Of a stretch of 12,829 nucleotides of DNA, positions 1 to 7,316 are shown piece by piece. Location of the stretch: assembly GCA_027069385.1 (NCBI GenBank), contig JALXER010000302.1, positions 1 through 12,829 on the forward strand, in the 5' to 3' direction. A program made the translations under genes and the position numbers. Positions within the stretch are counted from its first letter, which is position 1. Every line of letters begins with the position of its first letter. The DNA comes from Paracoccaceae bacterium. Lineage in GTDB: Bacteria; Pseudomonadota; Alphaproteobacteria; Rhodobacterales; Rhodobacteraceae. The notes beneath the pieces were generated by a model, which made no database searches, was not told the origin of the DNA, and was given only the letters and a program-made list of their open reading frames with translations.

Positions 1-1357
1 GTCGGTGGCCGCGGGGGCGGTGCAGATGGGGGCCTCGGTGGTGCTGGTCGAGGGTGGCAAGATGGGCGGCGACTGCCTGAACTATGGCTGCGTGCCCAGC
101 AAGGCGCTGCTGGCGGCGGGCAAACACGCCCATGCCATGACCACCGGCGGCCCTTTCGGTATCGAACCGGTGACGCCGCAGGTCAACTATGCCGCCGCCA
201 AGGCCCATGTGGCCAAGGTCATCGCCGGCATCGCCCCGCACGATTCGGTCGAGCGGTTTCAGGAAATGGGCGTGCAGGTTATTCAGGCATACGGGCGGTT
301 TATCTCGGAAACCGAATTGCAGGCCGGTGATACCGTTATCACCGCACGCCGCTTTGTGGTTTCGACCGGCTCCTCGCCGTTTGTGCCGCCGATTCCGGGG
401 CTGGACGGGGTGCGCCATTACACCAACGAGGACATCTTTCAACTGACCGAGCAACCGGACCATCTGATCATTATCGGCGGCGGCCCGATCGGAATGGAAA
501 TGGCGCAGGCCCATGCGCGGCTGGGCTGCAAGGTCACGGTGCTAGAGGGGTTCAAGGCGCTGGGCAAGGACGACCCCGAAATGGCGGCAATTGCGCTGGA
601 ACGCATCCGCGCCGAAGGGGTAGAGATCGTCGAAGGGGCCATGGCCTCGGCCATCACCGCTGAAAACGGCGTGACGGTCCACACCAAAGACGGGCCAAGC
701 TATACCGGCACCCATCTGCTGATGGCGGTAGGGCGCAAACCCAATGTGGACGGGCTGGATCTGGAAAAGGCCGGGGTCGCATACGACCGGCCGGGCATCA
801 CGGTGGGGGCGAACCTCAAATCTTCCAACAAGCGGATCTATGCGATTGGCGACGTGGCGGGCGGGCTGCAATTTACCCATATGGCGGGCTATCACGCCGG
901 TGTGGTGATCAAATCGGCGCTGTTCGGCATGCCCTCGAAATTCAGCACCGCGCATATTCCGTGGGCCACCTATACCGACCCCGAACTGGCCCATGTCGGC
1001 CTGAGCGAAGCGCAGGCGCGCGACAAATACGGTGATAAGCTGGAGGTGGCGCGCTTTGACTATGCCGAAAACGACCGCGCCCGCGCCGAACTGGCCACCA
1101 CGGGGCGGATCAAGATCATGGTGGTGAAAAAGCGGCCGGTCGGGGCGTCGATTGTCGGCGCGCAAGCCGGAGAGCTGATTTCGCTGTGGTCGATGGTCAT
1201 TGCCAACCGCCTGAAGATCGGTGCCGTGGCGGCGATGGTATCGCCCTATCCGACCATCGGCGAGATCAACAAACGGGTGGCCGGGGCCTATTACACCCCG
1301 CGCTTGTTCGAAAGCGCGTGGATCAAACGAATTGTGGGTTTTGTGCAGAAATTCTAG
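1..1357 (+). CDS. FAD-dependent pyridine nucleotide-disulfide oxidoreductase, mercuric-reductase/dihydrolipoamide-dehydrogenase-like (5' partial)
   Basis: The reading frame is open at the window edge. The first FAD-binding GxGxxG segment, perhaps 20-30 residues, lies upstream, so no true start is visible. Counting from base 5, the redox-active disulfide motif GGDCLNYGCVPSK has its cysteines at about 24 and 29. An NAD(P)H-binding Rossmann motif (IIIGGGPIGMEMA) is near 155-167 and the second FAD motif (RIYAIGDV) near 277-284. The C-terminal part is a dimerisation domain. In dihydrolipoamide dehydrogenase and glutathione reductase this domain carries a catalytic His-Pro-Thr; here the segment reads SPYPTIGE (413-420), with Tyr in place of His. 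This points away from a true lipoamide dehydrogenase and toward the MerA-like or uncharacterised reductase branch. No C-terminal cysteine pair is present, so mercury reduction is not supported either. The family transfers electrons between NAD(P)H, FAD and a disulfide or other acceptor in the cytoplasm. The substrate is unknown. Confidence 0.9.
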   Translation, partial: SVAAGAVQMGASVVLVEGGKMGGDCLNYGCVPSKALLAAGKHAHAMTTGGPFGIEPVTPQVNYAAAKAHVAKVIAGIAPHDSVERFQEMGVQVIQAYGRFISETELQAGDTVITARRFVVSTGSSPFVPPIPGLDGVRHYTNEDIFQLTEQPDHLIIIGGGPIGMEMAQAHARLGCKVTVLEGFKALGKDDPEMAAIALERIRAEGVEIVEGAMASAITAENGVTVHTKDGPSYTGTHLLMAVGRKPNVDGLDLEKAGVAYDRPGITVGANLKSSNKRIYAIGDVAGGLQFTHMAGYHAGVVIKSALFGMPSKFSTAHIPWATYTDPELAHVGLSEAQARDKYGDKLEVARFDYAENDRARAELATTGRIKIMVVKKRPVGASIVGAQAGELISLWSMVIANRLKIGAVAAMVSPYPTIGEINKRVAGAYYTPRLFESAWIKRIVGFVQKF

Positions 1358-1395
1358 GCGCTTGTAACCCGCGCCCGCGCACCTTACCTTGTCAT

Positions 1396-1401
1396 TATAA
1401 T
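1396..1401 (+). promoter_or_regulatory. Possible -10 box (TATAAT) close to the histidine kinase start
   Basis: A perfect TATAAT hexamer lies in the 58-base gap before the histidine kinase gene. No matching -35 hexamer is seen 16-18 bases upstream. If it is used, the transcript would start near 1408 and leave a leader of only about 10 bases before the start codon. Read-through from the upstream oxidoreductase gene is the alternative. Confidence 0.25.
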
Positions 1402-1418
1402 AAGAACAAAGAGGGATG

Positions 1419-2795
1419 ATGTTCTTTAACACTTTATCAGGGCGGTTTTTGCTGCTGACGGCCGTCTTTGTGATGCTTGCCGAAGTGTTGATATTTGTCC
1501 CGTCGGTGGCGCGGTTCCGGCAGGATTACCTGCAAGAGCGCATCGATCAGGCCCATCTGGCCTCGCTGGCGCTGATGGCCGCGCCGGATGAAATGGTGAC
1601 GCAAAATCTGGCGGACGAGTTGCTGGAAAACGCCGATGTGCTGAACATCGTGATCCGGCGCAACGAGCGGCGCGAGATGATCCTGTCCAAGCCGCTGACC
1701 GCGCAGGTGATGGATACCTATGATCTGCGCAGCGACGGCCCGCTGGAACTGATGAAAGACGCCCTGACCTGCCTGTTCATGCCCACCGAAGGGGTGGTGC
1801 GGGTGATTGGTCGGCCGGTCAAGGGCAACGGCTCGGAGCTAGAGGTAACCCTGCAACTGATGCCGATGCGCGCCGCCATGCTGGAGTACGGGCTGAATAT
1901 TCTGTTGCTGTCGCTGCTGATCTCGGTGATCAGCGCAGGGATGCTGTTCTTTGTAGTACGCCGCGCGGTGGTGCGCCCGATCCACCGGGTGATCGAATCG
2001 ATGATCGCCTATCAGGACAACCCCGAGGACGCGACCCGCGTAATCCAGCCCAACGCCCGCATTCGCGAATTGCGGGTGGCCGAATCCACCCTGTGCGAGT
2101 TGCAAACCGACCTGACCGCCAGCCTTAAACAAAAGGAACGCCTTGCGCAGCTTGGCTCGGCGGTGGCCAAGGTCAGCCACGATTTGCGCAATATCCTGAC
2201 CACCACCCAACTGCTGACCGACCGGATAGAGGCCAGCGAGGATCCGGTGGTGGCGCGGGTGGCCCCGAAACTGGTGGCCTCGGTGGGTCGGGCGATCAAC
2301 CTTTGTGAACACACCCTGACCTATGGCAAGGCCGAGGAGCCGGCCCCGCGCCTGTCCAAATTCCTGCTGGCCCGTCTGGTGGACGAGGTTATCGAAAGCG
2401 AAGACCTGCGCCAGAATGACGATCTGGTGCGCATGCACAGCAAAGTCCCGCAGGACCTGATGCTCAACGCGGACCGCGATCAGATTTTCCGCGTGCTGAT
2501 CAACCTTGTGCGCAACGCGCGTCAGGCCATCGTGGCGACCGGTAAACCGGGCAGCATCACCATTGAGGCCGGGAAATCCGAAAGCGGCGTGCAGATCACC
2601 CTGACCGATACCGGCCCCGGCCTGCCCCAAAAGGCCCGCGAAAAACTGTTCAAACCGTTTCAGGGCTCGGTGCGCAAAGGCGGCACCGGTCTGGGCATGG
2701 CCATCGCCGCCGAACTGGTGCGCGGCCATGGCGGCAAACTGGAATTGCTTGAATCAACCGCGCAGGGCACCACCTTTCAGATCACCCTGCCATAG
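1419..2795 (+). CDS. Membrane-bound sensor histidine kinase (HAMP - HisKA - HATPase)
   Basis: This is a complete two-component sensor kinase of about 458 residues. Transmembrane helices fall near residues 10-30 and 157-180 and enclose a periplasmic sensor region of about 125 residues with no recognised motif. A HAMP-like linker follows (about 180-232). The phosphoacceptor box is VSHDLRN, with His254. The ATPase domain has an N box (NLVRNARQAI, Asn366), a G1 box (DTGPGL, Asp397), an F-like box (LFKPF) and a G2 box (GGTGLGMAIA). All key residues are present, so the kinase should be active. Two adjacent ATG codons, 1416 and 1419, compete. The GAGGG at 1411-1415 abuts the first and leaves 4 bases from its GAGG core to the second, so 1419 is preferred; the products differ by one Met. 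No response regulator is adjacent. A tRNA follows, so the partner must be elsewhere and the signal is unknown. Confidence 0.92.
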   Translation: MFFNTLSGRFLLLTAVFVMLAEVLIFVPSVARFRQDYLQERIDQAHLASLALMAAPDEMVTQNLADELLENADVLNIVIRRNERREMILSKPLTAQVMDTYDLRSDGPLELMKDALTCLFMPTEGVVRVIGRPVKGNGSELEVTLQLMPMRAAMLEYGLNILLLSLLISVISAGMLFFVVRRAVVRPIHRVIESMIAYQDNPEDATRVIQPNARIRELRVAESTLCELQTDLTASLKQKERLAQLGSAVAKVSHDLRNILTTTQLLTDRIEASEDPVVARVAPKLVASVGRAINLCEHTLTYGKAEEPAPRLSKFLLARLVDEVIESEDLRQNDDLVRMHSKVPQDLMLNADRDQIFRVLINLVRNARQAIVATGKPGSITIEAGKSESGVQITLTDTGPGLPQKAREKLFKPFQGSVRKGGTGLGMAIAAELVRGHGGKLELLESTAQGTTFQITLP

Positions 2796-2820
2796 GCCGC
2801 AACAAATCCGCATTTCCCTC

Positions 2821-2849
2821 TTGCAAGTCACTTGCGGCATGGGTAGATA
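2821..2849 (+). promoter_or_regulatory. Sigma-70-type promoter of tRNA-Arg
   Basis: TTGCAA (2821-2826) and TAGATA (2844-2849) are separated by exactly 17 bases. The predicted start, near 2856, leaves a leader of about 5 bases before the mature tRNA, which is typical. An inverted repeat GCAAGT-C-ACTTGC (2823-2835) overlaps the -35 box. The placement is convincing, but the -35 match is only partial. Confidence 0.5.
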
Positions 2850-2860
2850 CAGCACCGGAA

Positions 2861-2937
2861 GCACCCGTAGCTCAGCTGGATAGAGTACCTGACTACGAAT
2901 CAGGGGGTCGCACGTTCGAATCGTGCCGGGTGCACCA
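2861..2937 (+). tRNA. tRNA-Arg (anticodon ACG)
   Basis: The cloverleaf can be folded by eye. The acceptor stem GCACCCG (2861-2867) pairs perfectly with CGGGTGC (2927-2933). The D arm begins GCTCAGCTGGATAGAG. The anticodon stem CCTGA (2888-2892) pairs with TCAGG (2900-2904) around the loop CTACGAA, giving anticodon ACG at 2895-2897. The T arm is GCACG-TTCGAAT-CGTGC. Discriminator A2934 is followed by the CCA end, so CCA is encoded. In bacteria the ACG tRNA-Arg has A34 deaminated to inosine by TadA and reads CGU, CGC and CGA. It appears to be a single transcription unit with its own promoter. Confidence 0.97.
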
Positions 2938-2973
2938 TTTCAATCTTTTGGACGTCCGGTGTGCTGGGTCTGT

Positions 2974-3003
2974 CCGTCACGATTTTTCGGGACGTGACGG
3001 TTT
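2974..3003 (+). terminator. Stem-loop downstream of tRNA-Arg, possible terminator
   Basis: CCGTCACG (2974-2981) and CGTGACGG (2993-3000) form a perfect 8-bp stem with an 11-base loop, followed by TTTC. It lies 36 bases after the tRNA CCA end. The short T tract makes it a weak intrinsic terminator. It could also simply help 3' processing. Confidence 0.35.
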
Positions 3004-3115
3004 CAGTCCGTCATCGCAACAATTTGTGTGGCTTTACAAGCCGACACGGATTCATTCTGTGGCAAATAGCGGGTTTGTGCCTATGGTCCTGACCGTGGGT
3101 GTCGTTATGCGTGTA

Positions 3116-3146
3116 CACGCCCCGCCCGAGTGACGGGCGGGGCGTG
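3116..3146 (-). terminator. GC-rich hairpin after coxM, likely transcript end
   Basis: Bases 3116-3128 and 3134-3146 are perfectly complementary: a 13-bp stem, almost all G-C, around the 5-base loop AGTGA/TCACT. It begins 6 bases beyond the coxM stop codon on the minus strand. No T tract follows on either strand. It therefore fits a pause or 3'-end stabiliser as well as a terminator. Confidence 0.45.
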
Positions 3147-3152
3147 GGGGGG

Positions 3153-3935
3153 TTACAGGGCGGTGACGGCGCGTTTGGTTAGCACGCCGACCAGATTGGC
3201 GCGATAGGCGGCGGTGCCGTGCAGGTCTTCGATCATCCCGTCGGGTGACACCGACAGCCCGTCCAGCGCGCTTGCCTCGGGGGTGTCGTTCAGGGCAGAT
3301 TCGGCTTCGGTCCAGCGATAGACCCCTTCTTCCGAAGCGCCTGTAACGGCAACCCGCATCCCGTCTTTGGTGTCGGCCACAAACACGCCGGTCAGCGCAA
3401 ACCGCGAGGCCGGTTGCAGGAACTTTTGATAGTTCGCGGCCTTGGGCAGCGGGAACCGGACGGCCGTGATGATCTCGCCATTTTCGAGCGCGGTGCCGAA
3501 CATGCCATCGAAAAAGTCGTCCGCCGCAATTTTGCGCCGGTCGGTTACGATGGTGGCATTCAGCGCCAGCGCCGCGGCCGGATAATCGGCAGACGGGTCA
3601 TTATTGGCAAGACTGCCGCCGATGGTACCGCGATTGCGCACCGCCGGATCGCCGATATGCCCCGCCAGCGCCACCAGCGCCGGTATGGCCTGTGCATTTG
3701 CGGCCACGTCGGCATGGGTGGTTGCGCCGCCAATGGTCATCACACCGTTGGCCACGTTGACGCCCTGCATCTTGGCAATGCCCGCAAGGCTGACCAGTAC
3801 GGCCGGACTGGCCAGACGTTGCTTCATGGTGGGGATCAGGGTTTGCCCGCCCCCCAGCGCCTGCGCGTCTTCGCTTTCCAGCATGGCAACGGCCGCCTTG
3901 ATCGAGCCGGGTTTCTTGAATTCAAAATCATACAT
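3153..3935 (-). CDS. coxM: Form II CO-dehydrogenase-like FAD-binding medium subunit
   Basis: The 260-residue product matches the FAD subunit of the xanthine oxidase / aerobic CO dehydrogenase family, which passes electrons from the Fe-S subunit to an acceptor through FAD. Two FAD-binding loops are visible: GGGQTLIPTMK (residues 28-38, corresponding to the AGGxS loop) and GTIGGSLANNDPSAD (103-117). The C-terminal CO-dehydrogenase flavoprotein domain follows. An in-frame start 13 codons upstream (3974) would overlap coxL. The ATG at 3935 is chosen because AAGGAG lies just ahead of it and overlaps the coxL stop, leaving 11 bases between stop and start. It is the last gene of coxS-coxL-coxM, and its translation is probably coupled to coxL. 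Assignment to the family is firm. The physiological substrate of the complex is not known. Confidence 0.93.
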   Translation of the reverse strand: MYDFEFKKPGSIKAAVAMLESEDAQALGGGQTLIPTMKQRLASPAVLVSLAGIAKMQGVNVANGVMTIGGATTHADVAANAQAIPALVALAGHIGDPAVRNRGTIGGSLANNDPSADYPAAALALNATIVTDRRKIAADDFFDGMFGTALENGEIITAVRFPLPKAANYQKFLQPASRFALTGVFVADTKDGMRVAVTGASEEGVYRWTEAESALNDTPEASALDGLSVSPDGMIEDLHGTAAYRANLVGVLTKRAVTAL

Positions 3936-3946
3936 GGTACGGCTCC

Positions 3947-6316
3947 TTATTTGGCGGCTTGTATGGCGGACCATACATTGTTGGGGGACAAGGGCATGTC
4001 GATATGGGTAACACCCAGATCGGCCAGCGCATCGACCACGGCATTCACCACCGCGGGTGGAGAGCCGATCGCCCCGGCTTCGCCGCAGCCCTTGACCCCT
4101 AGCGGGTTATGGGTGCACGGAGTCTGGCACGAATGATCGACCGAGAAGGACGGCATATCGCTGGCGCGCGGCATGGCGTAATCCATATAAGAGCCGGTCA
4201 GCAACTGGCCGTTCTCGTCATAGATCGCGTGTTCCAGCAGCGCCTGACCGATGCCCTGACCAATGCCGCCATGCACCTGACCGTCAACGATCATCGGGTT
4301 GATGATGTTGCCAAAGTCGTCGGCAGCGGCAAAAGAGCATATCTCTACCTTGCCGGTTTCGGGGTCTACCTCTACCTCGCAGGCATAGGCCCCTGACGGA
4401 TAGGTAAAGTTGGCCGGATCGTAAAAGGCGGTTTCCTCCAACCCCGGTTCCATGTCCTCCAGCGGATAGTTGTGCGGCACATAGGCGGCGAGGGTCACAT
4501 CGCCCCACGCCACCGATTTGTCGGTGCCCGCAACGGTGAATTCTCCGTTGGCCAGCTCAATATCGCCTTCGCCCGCCTCAAGCAGGTGCGCGGCAATCTT
4601 TTTGGCCTTGGCAATCACCTTTTCGGTGGCCCGAACCATGGCAGACCCGCCCACCGCGATAGAGCGCGAGCCATAGGTGCCCATGCCCATCGGGATTTTG
4701 GAGGTGTCGCCATGCACGATATCCACCATGCTTTCGTCAATGCCCAGCATCTCGGCTATGACCTGCGGAAAGGTGGTTTCGTGGCCCTGTCCGTGGCTGT
4801 GTGAACCGGTGTAAACGCTGATAGAGCCGGTGGCATTCACCCGCACGGTTGCGCTTTCATACAGGCCGGCACGCGCGCCAAGCTGCCCCACAAGGTTGCT
4901 GGGCGCGATGCCGCAGGCCTCGATATAGCAGTTGACCCCGAGGCCGCGCAGCTTGCCGTTTTTGCGGCTTTCGACCATGCGGTCGCCAAATCCGGCAATG
5001 TCGGCAATCTCGATCAGCTTGTCCATGGTCGCGCCGTAATTGCCGGTGTCGTATTCCAGCGCTACCGGCGTGGCATAGGGGAACTGGTCGGGCTGGATAA
5101 AGTTGATGCGGCGCAGGTCGATCGGGCTCATGCCGATTTCGCGCGCGGCCTTGTCGATGACTCGTTCCAGCTGGAAGGTCGCCTCGGGGCGGCCGGCCCC
5201 GCGATAGGCGTCAACCGGTACGGTGTTGGTAAACACGGCGCGCACATTCACATAGACCAGCGGGGTGGTATAGTTCCCCGCCATCAGGGTGCCGTGCAGC
5301 CATGTGGGCACGCTGGGCGCAAAGGTTGACAGATAGGCCCCCATATTGGCCAGCGTATCGGTGCGAACCGCCAGAAACTTGCCGTTTTCATCCAGCGCCA
5401 GTTCGATCTTGGTGACATGGTCGCGGCCATGTGCATCAGAAATGAACGCTTCGGAGCGCGAGGCGCTCCATTTGACCGGACGGCCAACCGCCTTGGCGGC
5501 GAAGGTGCAGAATGCTTCTTCGGCGTAATGGAAGATCTTGGTGCCAAAGCCGCCGCCCACATCGGGGGCAACCACGCGCAGCTTGTGTTCGGGGATGCCC
5601 AGCACAAACGCGCCCATCAGCAGCCGGATCACATGCGGGTTCTGGCTGGTGGTGTAAAGGGTGTAATCCTCGCTTGCGGCGTCGTATTCACCAATGGCAA
5701 CGCGGGCTTCCATCGGGTTTGCAACCAGACGGTTGTTGCGCAGTTCAAGGCTGGTAACGTGGTGGGCGTTTTGAAACGCTTCTTCCACCGCGGCCTTGTT
5801 TTCCTCGACAAAGCCCCAGTCAAAGCACAGGTTGCTGGTCAGGTCGTCATGCACCTTGGTGGCACCGTCTTCAAGTGCCGCCTTCATGTCTATCACCGCG
5901 GGCAGTTCTTCGATGTCGATTTCCAGCACCTCGGCAGCGTCGCGGGCCTCGGCCAGCGATTCGGCCACCACCACGGCGATCGGGTCGCCCACATGGCGCA
6001 CCTTGCCTTGTGCCAGCACCGGATGCGCGGGTTCCTGCATCGGCTCGCCGTGCTTGTCGGTAACGGCCCAGCCGCAAGGCACCCCGCCGACGCCTTCAAA
6101 ATCGGCTCCGGTGAAAATGCGCACCACGCCGGGCATGTCCTGCGCGGCCTTGGTATCGATATTGTTGATCTTGCCATGCGCCACATCCGAGCGCACAAAA
6201 TAGGCATAGGTCTGGTTGTAAAGGTTGATATCGTCGGTATATTTACCCTTGCCGGTCAAAAACCGGACGTCCTCGCGCCGCTTCGGAGCGGCACCAATTC
6301 CATGATCTTTAGGCAT
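3947..6316 (-). CDS. coxL: Form II CO-dehydrogenase-like molybdopterin-binding large subunit
   Basis: The 789-residue product is full length for the molybdenum-cofactor subunit of xanthine oxidase-family hydroxylases. The N-terminal Ald_Xan_dh a/b hammerhead domain covers about 15-145. The cofactor-binding half contains VGGGFGTK (253-260), SHSHGQGHETTF (505-516) and the terminal GCGEAGAIGSPPAVVNA (743-759), where Glu746 matches the general-base glutamate of the family. The active-site loop is AYRGAGR (370-376). Form I CO dehydrogenases carry AYxCSFR, whose Cys holds the Cu-Mo centre. Here that Cys is absent, so this is form II (BMS type), for which CO oxidation is doubtful. It may hydroxylate an aldehyde or N-heterocycle instead. 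The start at 6316 follows an AAGGGG ribosome site and lies 11 bases after the coxS stop. No cox maturation genes (coxD/E/F/G) are in the window. Confidence 0.95.
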   Translation of the reverse strand: MPKDHGIGAAPKRREDVRFLTGKGKYTDDINLYNQTYAYFVRSDVAHGKINNIDTKAAQDMPGVVRIFTGADFEGVGGVPCGWAVTDKHGEPMQEPAHPVLAQGKVRHVGDPIAVVVAESLAEARDAAEVLEIDIEELPAVIDMKAALEDGATKVHDDLTSNLCFDWGFVEENKAAVEEAFQNAHHVTSLELRNNRLVANPMEARVAIGEYDAASEDYTLYTTSQNPHVIRLLMGAFVLGIPEHKLRVVAPDVGGGFGTKIFHYAEEAFCTFAAKAVGRPVKWSASRSEAFISDAHGRDHVTKIELALDENGKFLAVRTDTLANMGAYLSTFAPSVPTWLHGTLMAGNYTTPLVYVNVRAVFTNTVPVDAYRGAGRPEATFQLERVIDKAAREIGMSPIDLRRINFIQPDQFPYATPVALEYDTGNYGATMDKLIEIADIAGFGDRMVESRKNGKLRGLGVNCYIEACGIAPSNLVGQLGARAGLYESATVRVNATGSISVYTGSHSHGQGHETTFPQVIAEMLGIDESMVDIVHGDTSKIPMGMGTYGSRSIAVGGSAMVRATEKVIAKAKKIAAHLLEAGEGDIELANGEFTVAGTDKSVAWGDVTLAAYVPHNYPLEDMEPGLEETAFYDPANFTYPSGAYACEVEVDPETGKVEICSFAAADDFGNIINPMIVDGQVHGGIGQGIGQALLEHAIYDENGQLLTGSYMDYAMPRASDMPSFSVDHSCQTPCTHNPLGVKGCGEAGAIGSPPAVVNAVVDALADLGVTHIDMPLSPNNVWSAIQAAK

Positions 6317-6327
6317 AGTGTTCCCCT

Positions 6328-6795
<468 letters not shown>

Positions 6796-6852
6796 GTCTT
6801 CTCCCTGAAGTCTTGTTTTTTGTGGGCGCAGTGTGCAGCCATTTTGACGCAG

Positions 6853-6871
6853 GGCAAAGGATTTTTTTGCC
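6853..6871. promoter_or_regulatory. Inverted repeat upstream of coxS, candidate operator
   Basis: GGCAAA (6853-6858) and TTTGCC (6866-6871) form a perfect 6-bp inverted repeat with a 7-base AT-rich spacer, 58-76 bases upstream of the coxS start. This is the expected place and size for a dimeric regulator site. No clear -35/-10 pair could be picked around it, so its role is a guess. Confidence 0.3.
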
Positions 6872-6879
6872 AAATGAGC

Positions 6880-6901
6880 AAAAAAGAGGCGCTAACCCGC
6901 C
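6880..6901 (-). terminator. Weak intrinsic-terminator-like hairpin between the YCII gene and coxS
   Basis: On the minus strand GGCG-GGTTAG-CGCC is followed by TC and six T residues. It starts 25 bases after the YCII stop codon. The stem is only 4 bp, so termination would be partial at best. If real, it separates creatinase/YCII expression from coxSLM. Confidence 0.3.
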
Positions 6902-6925
6902 GGTGGCGCGGTCAATTCGGGGTGA

Positions 6926-7261
6926 TCAACCTTTGAATTGCATCAGTTGGGCGACCTCCAGATTGCCCATTTGCAAAAACGGGCAGCCCTTGGCCATGGC
7001 AAGGGCGGCGTCCATGTCGGGGGCCTCGACGATGGTAAAGCCCGAAGTGCCGTTTGGCCCCGCATCAACAACCGAGCCATCCATAAGCACCATCTTGTTG
7101 CCCATCATCGGGGTGCCGCGATCAACCGCCGCATCGCCCAGCCCGTTTGCCCAGTCGCCCCATGCCTGTTTCTGCGCGGCCTGCGCCTCGGGTGTTTCGG
7201 GCATCGGTGATTGGCCCTTGGCATGTTCAACATTGCGATAGGCGATTATATATTGTGGCAT
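6926..7261 (-). CDS. YCII-related domain protein
   Basis: This is a small soluble protein of 111 residues. It starts MPQYIIAYRN and ends in the family's typical pattern GTSGFTIVEAPDMDAALAMAKGCPFLQMGNLEVAQLM, a ferredoxin-like alpha-beta fold close to YciI/DGPF proteins. The loop before the last strand-helix-strand unit (DGSVVDAGPNGTSG) matches the position of the DGP motif of that family. The frame opens at 7291, but the ATG at 7261 is chosen. It has GGGAGGG upstream and begins exactly at the first beta strand of the fold. It lies 55 bases downstream of the creatinase stop, on the same strand, and upstream of coxSLM. YCII proteins are mostly of unknown function; a few act as small hydrolase or dehalogenase-like enzymes. 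No catalytic role can be assigned from this sequence. Confidence 0.85.
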   Translation of the reverse strand: MPQYIIAYRNVEHAKGQSPMPETPEAQAAQKQAWGDWANGLGDAAVDRGTPMMGNKMVLMDGSVVDAGPNGTSGFTIVEAPDMDAALAMAKGCPFLQMGNLEVAQLMQFKG

Positions 7262-7316
7262 TTTCTGCCCTCCCCGGTTTGTTATGGGCAAAGGTTAGGC
7301 GGGCGGGCCGTGTCCG

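Noticed and set aside
542..1432. 296-codon minus-strand frame opposite the oxidoreductase gene
   Set aside because: It is the shadow of a high-GC gene: His/Arg/Gly-rich, no recognisable motif, and it overlaps the well-supported plus-strand gene.
1839..2729. 296-codon minus-strand frame opposite the histidine kinase
   Set aside because: Composition is typical of antisense GC-rich frames (Gln/His/Gly rich) and it lies fully inside the kinase gene.
2796..2838. GCCGCAA ... TTGCGGC inverted repeat between the kinase stop and the tRNA
   Set aside because: The 29-base loop and lack of a T tract make it a weak terminator candidate, and it overlaps the better-supported tRNA promoter.
2861..2937. tRNA-Arg as an integration site (att) for a mobile element
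   Set aside because: No second copy of the tRNA 3' end and no integrase gene were found in the window.
2930..3133. 67-codon frame starting inside the tRNA 3' end
   Set aside because: It overlaps the tRNA, has no ribosome site, and its residues look random.
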